A program made the translations under genes and the position numbers. The notes under the pieces were generated by a model. It saw nothing but the letters and a program-made list of their open reading frames with translations. It did not search any database and was not told the DNA's origin. Shown piece by piece: positions 27,157 through 34,816 of a stretch of DNA of 64,000 bases. Every line of letters begins with the position of its first letter. Position 1 is the first letter of the stretch. The stretch comes from Glaciimonas sp. (GTDB lineage: Bacteria > Pseudomonadota > Gammaproteobacteria > Burkholderiales > Burkholderiaceae_D): NCBI GenBank assembly GCA_012927625.1, contig JABBOV010000008.1, positions 372,001 to 436,000 on the forward strand. Reading direction: 5' to 3'.

Positions 27157-28005
27157 TTATGGCTGGGCGAGTTCTTCGACAGTCTTGGTGGTGAGGTTGG
27201 AATTATCGAAGCCGAAGGGGGCGACTGTCTTCAGATGCTCTTCGCTGCCCACCCACGCTTTCAGCGCTACGTTGACCGCGTCGCGCAAGTCTTTGTCGTC
27301 CTTGCGGAAGGCCAGTGCGCCGTAGCCGATATGCGCCGGATCGTCTTTAAAGGTTGTGATCGCCTCGACTCTTTTACCGCCCTTGACCGCCAGATCCTTC
27401 ATCGTCAATTGGGTGCCGACTGCGGCTTGCGCACGCCGGGTACGTACTGCCTGCAACTCCGCGGTGGTATTTGGAACCTGCATGATCTGGCTATCCGAAA
27501 TACCGGCTTCGCGTGCATATGTGTACTCTGCGGTGCCCGACATCACCGCCAACTTTACCTTGGGATTTTTTACGATGTCGGCATAGCTGTGCAATTTGAA
27601 CGGGTTACCTTTGGCCACCAGCAGCGTATCGCCGATCTGATAGTGCGGGTCGGTAAACAACACTTGCTGCAAGCGCTCTGGCGTGACGTACATGCCGGCG
27701 GCGATGACATCGAAACGTCCTGCCATCAGGCCGGGAATCAGCCCGCCCCATTCGGTCAGCACCGCATCGATTTTCGTGACGCCAATCTTGTTGAATACTA
27801 TCTTGGCAATCTCCGGCGATTCGCCGGTCACCTTGCCATCCGGCAGCGTATAAGCAAATGGCGCTTCGTTCGCATAGCCAATACGTATCTCGCCGGTACG
27901 CTGCACCCGTTCCAGCGTGGTCTCAGCGCTTGCCGCAGTGCAAAGACCGATTGCGGCGATGCCAATCAGCGCTGCGACAGCGGAAGTTTTGGAGATGGTT
28001 TTCAT
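27157..28005 (-). CDS. ehuB: Ectoine/hydroxyectoine ABC transporter substrate-binding protein EhuB
   Basis: 282 residues from the ATG at 28005; the in-frame start at 28122 lies inside ectD and lacks the signal peptide at its N-terminus. A signal peptide ends in TAASA|ETTLERV. The mature part is an SBP_bac_3 protein: 'GEIRIGYANEAPFAYTLPDGKVTGESPEIAKIVFNKIG' and 'WGGLIPGLMAGRFDVIAAGMYVTPERLQQVLFTDPHYQ' contain Trp/Phe-type residues of the EhuB ligand cage region. It captures ectoine and hydroxyectoine in the periplasm. It lies 97 bp after ectD, in line with the biosynthetic genes. Confidence 0.88.
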   Translation of the reverse strand: MKTISKTSAVAALIGIAAIGLCTAASAETTLERVQRTGEIRIGYANEAPFAYTLPDGKVTGESPEIAKIVFNKIGVTKIDAVLTEWGGLIPGLMAGRFDVIAAGMYVTPERLQQVLFTDPHYQIGDTLLVAKGNPFKLHSYADIVKNPKVKLAVMSGTAEYTYAREAGISDSQIMQVPNTTAELQAVRTRRAQAAVGTQLTMKDLAVKGGKRVEAITTFKDDPAHIGYGALAFRKDDKDLRDAVNVALKAWVGSEEHLKTVAPFGFDNSNLTTKTVEELAQP

Positions 28006-28102
28006 GATTGATCTCTTTAAAATTAGTTTTATAGTTGTACTACGAAGTATGACTAGCGCACAAGGTTGGATTGAGCGCCTGCCGCCAGGCGACGAACCGG
28101 CA

Positions 28103-29038
28103 TCAAGCAGGAATTCCTGCAATCGTCAGCGGCTCAGGCTCCAGTGACGCCAGGTTATGACGCGCTGCGATGTACTCGGGCCGCGGCTTCAGTCCGCTTT
28201 GCGGCGCTTGCAACTGGTTTTCGATACTGTTGTAGACGAAAAACACATTGCTGCGCGGATACGGCGTGATATTGCCGTTCGAGCCGTGCATGGTGTTGCA
28301 GTCAAAAAACACTACGGAGCCTGCACGGCCCTTACAAGACGTGATGCCGCCCAGATCCGACAGGTAGCGCAGCAAGAGTTGATCCGGCACGCCGTATTCC
28401 TGCTTTTTCAGTGATTGCTTGTAGTTCTCGTCAGGCGTTTCACCCGCACAGGAAATGAAGTGCTGGTGCGAACCCGGGATCAGCATCAGCGGGCCGTTGA
28501 ATTCATCGTTATCGGTGAGCAGAATTGAGCAGCTCAATGCTCGCATGGCCGGCATGCCGTCTTCGGTGTGCCAGGTTTCAAAATCGGAATGCCAGTAAAA
28601 CTCCTTACCGCTAAATCCGGGTTTGTAGTTAATGCGCGACTGGTGAATATAAACTTCGCTGCCGAGTATTTCACGCGCTACGTTCAGCACGCGCGGGTCG
28701 CGCATCAGGCTGGCGAATACTTCGTTCAGATGGTGCACATCGAAGATCGAGCGCACCTCGCCGCTGTCCGGTTCCGCAATCACTTCGGCGCGACCTGCCG
28801 CCGTAAAATCTGTGCGCATCGTTTGCATTTCGTCGTGCAAGCCGGCTGCCTCGGCCGGGGTGAACAAGTCGGGCAAGAACAGGAATCCGTTCTGCCTGTA
28901 GGCATCGCGTTGTGCTGCATTCAGCGTGGCGGGGGCAAGGGTGACGCTTGGTTCGAGTTCGTAGACAACCGGTTCGCACCGCGTCAGGATCGCCGGAGAA
29001 ATTAATGCACGGCTTTTGTAATGGTCTTGGGATAGCAT
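28103..29038 (-). CDS. ectD: Ectoine 5-hydroxylase EctD
   Basis: 311 residues, PhyH-like non-heme Fe(II)/2-oxoglutarate dioxygenase. The EctD signature is present: 'FYWHSDFETWHTEDGMPAMRALS' supplies the iron His and Asp (H-x-D), the second His is in 'FDCNTMHGSNGNITPYPRSNVFFVYNS', and 'QSRINYKPGFSGKEF' precedes. It hydroxylates ectoine to 5-hydroxyectoine. It is located 39 bp after ectC, on the same strand, so it is probably part of the ectABC transcript. Confidence 0.95.
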   Translation of the reverse strand: MLSQDHYKSRALISPAILTRCEPVVYELEPSVTLAPATLNAAQRDAYRQNGFLFLPDLFTPAEAAGLHDEMQTMRTDFTAAGRAEVIAEPDSGEVRSIFDVHHLNEVFASLMRDPRVLNVAREILGSEVYIHQSRINYKPGFSGKEFYWHSDFETWHTEDGMPAMRALSCSILLTDNDEFNGPLMLIPGSHQHFISCAGETPDENYKQSLKKQEYGVPDQLLLRYLSDLGGITSCKGRAGSVVFFDCNTMHGSNGNITPYPRSNVFFVYNSIENQLQAPQSGLKPRPEYIAARHNLASLEPEPLTIAGIPA

Positions 29039-29077
29039 CTGATGCTCCTCTCTTTATTCAATAGATTATTCGACAGG

Positions 29078-29479
29078 TTACTCAACGACTGCCGGCGCGA
29101 CAGCGTAGACGCCTTCGGCATCATGCACTTCAGTGCCGACCAGCGGCGGATTGAAACTGCACACCAACCGCATGTCGGCACCGGCGTCGGCGCGCAGCCA
29201 ATGGCGGTCGTTCTTGTTAAGCGCATAAATAGTGCCCGGCTCGATGCGAAATACTTCGCCCGAAGGAATCAGCTCAACCTCGCCGCTGCCCTCGACGCAA
29301 TACACCGCTTCCAGGTGGTTCTTGTACCAAATGTGCGTTTGGGTGCCGGCGAAAATGGTGGTTTCATGCATCGAAAATCCCATATTGTCATCACGCAGCA
29401 ACAGGCGGCGGCTAGCCCAGGTTTCGGTTTTTACGTCACGCTCGGTATTCAAAATGTCTTGCAGGCGTCGTACTATCAT
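29078..29479 (-). CDS. ectC: L-ectoine synthase EctC
   Basis: 133 residues, cupin fold. The sequence 'MIVRRLQDILNTERDVKTETWASRRLLLRDDNMGFSMHETTIFAGTQTHIWYKNHLEAVYCVEGSGEVE' is typical EctC, with the metal-site Glu/Tyr/His region around 'LEAVYCVEG' and 'ALNKNDRHWLRA'. It cyclises N-gamma-acetyl-diaminobutyrate to ectoine. Its start overlaps the ectB stop by 4 bp. Confidence 0.96.
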   Translation of the reverse strand: MIVRRLQDILNTERDVKTETWASRRLLLRDDNMGFSMHETTIFAGTQTHIWYKNHLEAVYCVEGSGEVELIPSGEVFRIEPGTIYALNKNDRHWLRADAGADMRLVCSFNPPLVGTEVHDAEGVYAVAPAVVE

Positions 29480-30771
29480 GCTGTCACCTCTGTATTTTTT
29501 ACGGTGTTTGCGTTCAGGTCACTCAACGTATCGGCGAGCGCTTGTTCCAGGATATCCAGACCGGCCAGCAATTTTTCTGGTTCGATGGTCAGCGGCATCA
29601 GTAGCTTGATAACTTCGTCGCTGCCGCCCGAGGTCTCAATAATCAACCCGTTCTGGAATGCCAGCGTGGTAACGCTGTCAGCCAAATTCGGATCCTTGAA
29701 TGCCAAACCCTGCATCAGGCCACGTCCGCGTCGCACCATTGCGGCGGCGGGGTATGTTTTCACCAGTTTGTCGAGATACGTGGTGACGGTCTGTGCTTTC
29801 TTGTCGATAGATGCCTGGAATTTGTTATCGCTCCAGTAATGATCAAGCGCTGCAGCGGCGGTTACAAACGCCATGTTATTGCCGCGGAAAGTGCCATTGT
29901 GCTGGCCCGGCTTCCAGACATCGTGCTCGGGCTTGATCAAAACTACCGACATCGGCAAGCCGTAACCGGACAGCGATTTCGACAAGGTGATCATGTCGGG
30001 CTGGATACCGGCCGGCTCGAAACTGAAGAAAGTCCCGGTACGCCCACAACCTGCCTGAATGTCATCGACAATCAACAAAATTTCATGACGGCGGCACAGT
30101 TGTTCGATTTTTTTCAGCCAATCCAAGCTGGCGAAATTCAGGCCGCCTTCTCCTTGGACGGTTTCAAGAATAATCGCGGCTGGGAAATCCACGCCGCTGC
30201 TGGGGTCGGTAAGAAGCTTGTCGAGCATCGCGACGGTATCCACATCCGGGCCGAAATAGTTGGAATACGCTGCATGATGCACGTCCGTCAGTGTCGCGCC
30301 GGAGGCGTCGCGGAATTTGCGATTGCCGGTCAGCGACAGCGCGCCCAGCGTAACGCCATGAAAGCCGTTGGTGAACGAAATCACATTTTGACGACCGGTT
30401 ACGTTGCGTGCCAGCTTGATTGCGGCTTCCACCGCATTGGTGCCGGTAGGGCCGGTGAATTGCATTTTGTAATGCATTTTGCGCGGCTTCAGGATGCGTT
30501 CTTCAAATGTGAGCAAGAAATTTTTCTTGGCTGCAGTGGCCATGTCGAGCCCTTGTATAACACCGTCGGTACCCATATACGCGATCAGCGCTTCTCTCAT
30601 CACTGGGTTGTTGTGGCCGTAGTTCAGGCTACCGGCACCGGCCAGAAAGTCGATGAACTCGCGGCCATTTTCGTCGGTTTGTACTGCGTTTTGTGCTTTG
30701 GTGAAAATAGCTGGGAAGGAACGGATATACCCACGAACCTCAGATTCTAGTCTATTGAATGTACGCATCAT
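29476..30771 (-). CDS. ectB: Diaminobutyrate-2-oxoglutarate transaminase EctB
   Basis: 431 residues from the ATG at 30771, which has AAGGAG 5 nt upstream; the open frame extends further but without protein-like sequence. It is a class III PLP aminotransferase: 'FLAGAGSLNYGHNNPVMREALIAYMG', 'FTGPTGTNAVEAAIKLARNVTGR', 'LLIVDDIQAGCGRTGTFFSFE' and the PLP lysine in 'ITLSKSLSGYGLPMS'. It converts aspartate semialdehyde to L-2,4-diaminobutyrate, the first step of ectoine synthesis. Confidence 0.96.
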   Translation of the reverse strand: MMRTFNRLESEVRGYIRSFPAIFTKAQNAVQTDENGREFIDFLAGAGSLNYGHNNPVMREALIAYMGTDGVIQGLDMATAAKKNFLLTFEERILKPRKMHYKMQFTGPTGTNAVEAAIKLARNVTGRQNVISFTNGFHGVTLGALSLTGNRKFRDASGATLTDVHHAAYSNYFGPDVDTVAMLDKLLTDPSSGVDFPAAIILETVQGEGGLNFASLDWLKKIEQLCRRHEILLIVDDIQAGCGRTGTFFSFEPAGIQPDMITLSKSLSGYGLPMSVVLIKPEHDVWKPGQHNGTFRGNNMAFVTAAAALDHYWSDNKFQASIDKKAQTVTTYLDKLVKTYPAAAMVRRGRGLMQGLAFKDPNLADSVTTLAFQNGLIIETSGGSDEVIKLLMPLTIEPEKLLAGLDILEQALADTLSDLNANTVKNTEVTA

Positions 30772-30815
30772 GCTTCTCCTTAGGGGATGGAATGGATGTT
30801 GACTATCTCTTGCAG

Positions 30816-31349
30816 TCAGACTGCACGATCCCAGGGACCGATTTTGTAGAGACGTTCTTCTTCGTGCCCACTCTCGCCGAAATCGTCGGCTACAAACAGA
30901 GTGGCGGTAGTACAGCCTGCAGCATGCTGCACGGCAAAATTGGTAAACAATCGGCTGGACGCCTGATTGCTGGGGCTGATGGTGGTTTCCATCCAGCGCA
31001 GACCGCGCGGCGCGATGCAGTCTGAAAGCAGGTGCCGCAGCATGCGTCGGCCCAGTCCCTGCCCACGCTGTTGCGGTGCGACCGCGACTTGCCACACGAA
31101 TAGCGTGTCAGGTTGTTCGGGAGGGATATACGCAGTGATCGCACCGACGAGCTTGCCGTCGATTTCCGCTACCACGCTGGTCTGCGCATGATGCAGGCAC
31201 AGCAATAAATAGGCATACATTGCATTCAGGTCGAGCGGCGGACAAGCCGCGATCAAACTGTGCAACGCCGCGCCGTCGCGTTGCTGCGGTTGCCGTAATG
31301 TGGGGTGACTATCTAACCTCGGGGCGGGTGCAAGTACGGGTGCATTCAT
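30816..31349 (-). CDS. ectA: L-2,4-diaminobutyrate acetyltransferase EctA
   Basis: 177 residues from the ATG at 31349, preceded by AAGGAG. GNAT fold: 'LRQPQQRDGAALHSLIAACPPLDLNAMYAYLLLCLHHAQTSVVAE' is the EctA-specific N-part, and 'WQVAVAPQQRGQGLGRRMLRHLL' is the acetyl-CoA-binding motif A (R/Q-x-x-G-x-G/A). It N-gamma-acetylates diaminobutyrate. First structural gene of the ect operon; the short region to ectR (31350-31444) contains CGGCAA/TTGCCG half sites that could be regulator-binding. Confidence 0.95.
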   Translation of the reverse strand: MNAPVLAPAPRLDSHPTLRQPQQRDGAALHSLIAACPPLDLNAMYAYLLLCLHHAQTSVVAEIDGKLVGAITAYIPPEQPDTLFVWQVAVAPQQRGQGLGRRMLRHLLSDCIAPRGLRWMETTISPSNQASSRLFTNFAVQHAAGCTTATLFVADDFGESGHEEERLYKIGPWDRAV

Positions 31350-31444
31350 GTGTTCTCCTTTTGCAGGCAAGAGCATTTTTGCGGCAAACTTTTTCCGCTG
31401 AACAAACTTGCCGGTTAGAAAAAACCAGTGTGCAGACTAAGACA
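31350..31444 (-). promoter_or_regulatory. Probable ectABCD promoter region
   Basis: The gap between the ectR-like gene and ectA contains CGGCAA and TTGCCG half sites separated by 20 nt, within a region rich in TTT/AAA runs. The layout (regulator directly upstream of the genes it controls) suggests an operator for the MarR-type regulator, but no confident -35/-10 pair was identified. Confidence 0.35.
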
Positions 31445-31924
31445 TTAAATAGCGCCAGCAGGCGCCTTAACCTCAAGTAGAGTAGCGAATTGCTCCAACA
31501 CCACCACCAGAGTATGTTGATCATTTTCCGGCAACGCGCCCAGCGCACTGGTAAAGCCTTGCGGCAGCGCCGACGGCGCATTGTCGACCATGTGTTGGCC
31601 GACCGCCGTTACGCTCACGTAGACATTGCGTCGGTCGCGTGTATCGCGTTCGCGGCAGACCAGCTTTTTTTCTTCCAGCCGGTCAACGATGCCCACTACA
31701 GTGCTTGAACTCAGGTGGATCGCCCGCCCGATCGACTTCAGCGTACTCGGCCCCAATTGGGCAATTGCCATAAGCGCGACCAGTTGCGGCGATGTGATGT
31801 TGTGGGTTGCGGTAAGTCGCTTGGAATGATGCTCCACGCACTGCGCGATACGGCGCACGCTTTGTAAAATGCGGATTGAATCATTTACGGCTACATGTCT
31901 GGTGGCATCGCTCATGGGCGTCAT
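31445..31924 (-). CDS. ectR: MarR-family regulator, EctR-like
   Basis: 159 residues from the ATG at 31924 (31915 is an alternative); the frame upstream to 32044 is not conserved-looking. The winged helix is seen in 'NITSPQLVALMAIAQLGPSTLKSIGRAIHLSSSTVVGIVDRLEEKKLVCRERDTRDRRNVYVSVTAVG'. EctR proteins in methylotrophs and halophiles are MarR-type repressors encoded just upstream of ectABC; this gene has the same family and position. The EctR identity is inferred from context. Confidence 0.78.
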   Translation of the reverse strand: MTPMSDATRHVAVNDSIRILQSVRRIAQCVEHHSKRLTATHNITSPQLVALMAIAQLGPSTLKSIGRAIHLSSSTVVGIVDRLEEKKLVCRERDTRDRRNVYVSVTAVGQHMVDNAPSALPQGFTSALGALPENDQHTLVVVLEQFATLLEVKAPAGAI

Positions 31925-32175
31925 TTTAACGGCATCCGCGCTTTCTATCTCGCCACCCGGCAACAACCCTCGCGTTTCTGTTTTCTGTTCCACTGGATTC
32001 CAAATAAAGAGCCTCAATTGTACATTAATAACATTCCATGTCAAATCATCTCACTTCTGATCATTTCAATACGAATTGATTTTATTATGGAAATATTGAT
32101 TAAAGAAGCTTAAATACACTGCTGTCCTCAGGTGGTTTGCGGCGCAACTTGATTACTGTGTGCGCTCCGCCCGCA

Positions 32176-32793
32176 TCAAGCCACGCTGCCCAGCGCCAGC
32201 GTCCCGGCCAGAACCAGCATCACCGCGCCGATCACGCCGTCCAGCACGCGCCATGCCAGCGGCCGTGCGAATAACGGCGACAACAGGCGCGAGCCGAAAC
32301 CCAGCAGCACAAACCACAAGACGGAAGAGGTCATCGCGCCCAGCGCGAACCACAGCTTGCCGACACCGGCCTGTTGCGCGCCGACCGCGCCCAGCAACAC
32401 CACGGTATCCAGATATACGTGCGGGTTTAGCAGCGACAGGACGACGATGGCCGTAACTGCCTGCGCGGCGCTCATGACGACAGCCTGCTGATTCACCTGC
32501 AACGCATGATTTGCCCATGCCGCACGCCAGGCGCGCAGCCCGTACCAGCTCAGAAAAGCCACGCCGCCCCACTGCGCCAGTCCCAACAACACAGGATTGC
32601 CGCCTATCGCCGCACCCATGCCGGCGATCCCGAGGCCGATCAACAGCACCTCGAGCACGATGCACACCAGCACCGTCAGGCCGACATGTTGCTGCCGCAG
32701 GCCCATGCGCAACACATGCGCGTTTTGCGAGCCGATTGCGATGATCAGGCCGGCGCCGAGACTGAAGCCTTTCAGATAGAACGGGAACAGCAT
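32176..32793 (-). CDS. argO: LysE/ArgO-family amino-acid exporter
   Basis: 205 residues from the ATG at 32793, which has AGGATT 6 nt upstream. Six helices with the family N-terminus 'GFSLGAGLIIAIGSQNAHVLRMGLRQQHV', 'SLLNPHVYLDTVVLLGAVGAQQ' and a small C-terminal hydrophobic block. ArgO/LysE export basic amino acids. The divergent neighbour is an ArgP-type regulator, the normal activator of argO, which supports arginine/lysine export. That regulator is frameshifted here, so control may be lost. Confidence 0.87.
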   Translation of the reverse strand: MLFPFYLKGFSLGAGLIIAIGSQNAHVLRMGLRQQHVGLTVLVCIVLEVLLIGLGIAGMGAAIGGNPVLLGLAQWGGVAFLSWYGLRAWRAAWANHALQVNQQAVVMSAAQAVTAIVVLSLLNPHVYLDTVVLLGAVGAQQAGVGKLWFALGAMTSSVLWFVLLGFGSRLLSPLFARPLAWRVLDGVIGAVMLVLAGTLALGSVA

Positions 32794-32928
32794 GATGGAA
32801 TCCTGTATGCGATGAATGATGGACACCATTCTGCTTTTGGCCGCACAATTAATGAAGCAGAATTAATTTAATTAGTGAATCATTAAAAATTCTTAATATA
32901 GAGCCACTTTCCACCACCAAAACCTCCC

Positions 32929-33815
32929 ATGAAATTCGATCCCAAGCAATGCGAAGCCGTACTGGCGGTAATAGAGACCGGCAGTTTCGAGCAAGCCGCC
33001 AGCCGCTTGCACCTGACCTCATCGGCAGTTTCGCAGCGGGTGCGGGCGCTGGAAATACAGCTCGGCAGCCCGCTACTGGTGCGCAGCCGGCCGTGCCGCG
33101 CCACACAGGCCGGTCAGCGTCTGCTGCAATATCTGCGGCGCGCGCAATTGCTGGAACAGGATTTACAAGCGGAATTTGCCGGCAATCAGTCGGCACCGCT
33201 GATGCTTGCCGTGGCGGTCAACGCCGACAGCCTGGCCAGTTGGTTTCTGCCGGCGCTGGCAGAATTTTAATCCGCGAGCAGGTGCTGCTGGATCTGACGG
33301 TGGACGACCAGAACCACACCTACGCATTGCTGGAAGCCGGTCTGGCGCTGGGCTGCATCTCGACCGAGCGGTTGCCGATGCGCGGCTGCGTCACAGAAAC
33401 GCTGGGGGTGATGCGATATCGCTGCATGGCCTCACACGACTTCCGTCAACGCTGGTTTCCGCAGGGGATGAACCGCAGCTCGGCACGACTGGCGCCGGTG
33501 CTGACGTTCGACCGCAAGGACCGCTTGCAGGCGGATTTCCTGCTGCAGCACTTCGGCCTGACGACAGATGCTTACCCTTGCCATTACATCCCGGCCTCGG
33601 AAGCGTATATGCAGGCGGTGCGTCTGGGGCTGGGCTGGGGCATGGTGCCGGAGGTGCAGATGGAGCATCTGCAGGAAAGTGGCACGCTGGTCGATCTGGC
33701 GCCGGAGCAACCGACCGATGTCGAACTGTTCTGGCACCGCTGGAAGGTGCAATCGCCGCGTCTGGAGTTGATGTCAGCAACCCTGGTGCAGACGGCGCGG
33801 CAGGTGTTGCTGTAA
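32929..33815 (+). pseudogene. argP: argP (LysR-family regulator) with a single-base frameshift
   Basis: The first frame (32929-33270) encodes the LysR HTH ('FEQAASRLHLTSSAVSQRVRALEIQLG') and the ArgP motif 'LAVAVNADSLASWFLPALAEF', then stops at TAA. The rest of ArgP ('REQVLLDLTVDDQNHTYALLEAG' to 'VQTARQVLL') continues in another frame to 33815. Adding one T to TTTT at 33265-33268 restores one frame of 295 residues whose junction (ALAEFLIREQ) aligns in length with ArgP. Either a real null mutation in a homopolymer or a sequencing error. Intact ArgP senses lysine/arginine and activates argO. Confidence 0.88.
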
Positions 33816-33840
33816 TGATGCTGGTTCGGCGCTAGTTCAA

Positions 33841-34692
33841 CTAACCCGCCAATTCCTGCCGGTAACGAATACGAGCCTCCTCCTCCAGTCGGGCATCCTC
33901 GATTTCACGCAGCACGCCATCCACATCCACCTTGCGGTTATCTTGCTTGACGCGGCCCGTCAGGGGGGTCTCCGGGGTGAGCAAACCGGCCTGGTACAGG
34001 GTCCAGATTTCCTTGCCGAACTGCGAAGCCAACAGCGCAGGGGCGAACTGGCCGAAGTAATTTTTCAGATTATCCACATCGCGTTCCAGCATCGGCCCAG
34101 CGTTGGTATTGCCGGCCGCATCGACCGCTTGCGGCAAGTCGATAATCACTGGCCCATCGGCATCGACCAGAATGTTGTACTCGGATAAATCGCCGTGGAT
34201 AATGCCGGCGCACAGCATCAGCACCACTTGATGCAGCAGCAACGCATGGTATTCCAGCGCCGAAGCCTGGGTCATTTCAACATCATTCAGACGCGGCGCC
34301 GCATTGCCATTGGCGTCCGTGACCAAATCCATCAGCAACACGCCTTCAAAGCAAATATACGGCGTTGGTACCTTCACGCCGGCAGCGGCCAGACGATACA
34401 GCGCATCGACTTCAGCGTTTTGCCAGACTTCTTCCTGCATCTTGCGGCCGTAGCGGCTACCTTTTTCCATCGCGCGCGCCTGCCGGCTGTTCTTGACCTT
34501 GCGGCCTTCCTGATAGACGGCGGCCTGTTTAAAACTGCGCTGACTGGCTTCTTTATAGACTTTTGCACAGCGAATTTCGTCGCCGCAGCGCACCACATAT
34601 ACGGTGGCTTCCTTGCCGCTCATTAACTGACGAACGACTTCGTCCAGCAAGCCTTCCTGCACTAGCGGTTCGAGTCTTTTGGGAGTTTTCAT
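33841..34692 (-). CDS. RIO1-family serine protein kinase
   Basis: 283 residues. RIO kinase features: 'LMSGKEATVYVVRCGDEIRCAKVYKE' (P-loop-like with catalytic Lys in CAKVY), 'VWQNAEVDALYRLAAAGVKVPTPY', catalytic loop 'GIIHGDLSEYNILV' and metal-binding 'PVIIDLPQAVD'. Bacterial members of this group are stand-alone cytosolic kinases of unknown target. It is monocistronic and preceded by the best-conserved copy of the dispersed promoter-like element, which would give a leader of about 30 nt. Confidence 0.88.
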   Translation of the reverse strand: MKTPKRLEPLVQEGLLDEVVRQLMSGKEATVYVVRCGDEIRCAKVYKEASQRSFKQAAVYQEGRKVKNSRQARAMEKGSRYGRKMQEEVWQNAEVDALYRLAAAGVKVPTPYICFEGVLLMDLVTDANGNAAPRLNDVEMTQASALEYHALLLHQVVLMLCAGIIHGDLSEYNILVDADGPVIIDLPQAVDAAGNTNAGPMLERDVDNLKNYFGQFAPALLASQFGKEIWTLYQAGLLTPETPLTGRVKQDNRKVDVDGVLREIEDARLEEEARIRYRQELAG

Positions 34693-34718
34693 GAATTACG
34701 GGACCCTCATTAGATTGC

Positions 34719-34789
34719 ATACAGGATTATGTATTTTAAGTTAGCTCAATGAATACAAGCGGAAATACGCACGTTTTTAAGCATACTCC
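34719..34789 (-). promoter_or_regulatory. 59-nt spaced promoter-like element, copy a (toward RIO kinase)
   Basis: On the minus strand: GGAGTAT (34789-34783), CCGCTT at positions 28-33, TTAAAATAC ending at 34731 (position 59), then GTAT after 8 nt (34722-34719). If TAAAAT is a -10 box, transcription would begin about 30-35 nt before the kinase ATG at 34692. Confidence 0.6.
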
Positions 34790-34816
34790 GCATTATTTTA
34801 ATATTTTTCGAGCGGC

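Noticed and set aside
28076..28091. CGCCTG/CAGGCG hairpin near the ectD stop
   Set aside because: Only six base pairs and no U-run; not sufficient to call a terminator between ectD and ehuB.
32153..32848. Second minus-strand open frame over argO
   Set aside because: Translates to Arg/Gly-rich low-information sequence; the 32176-32793 frame has six helices and LysE/ArgO motifs.
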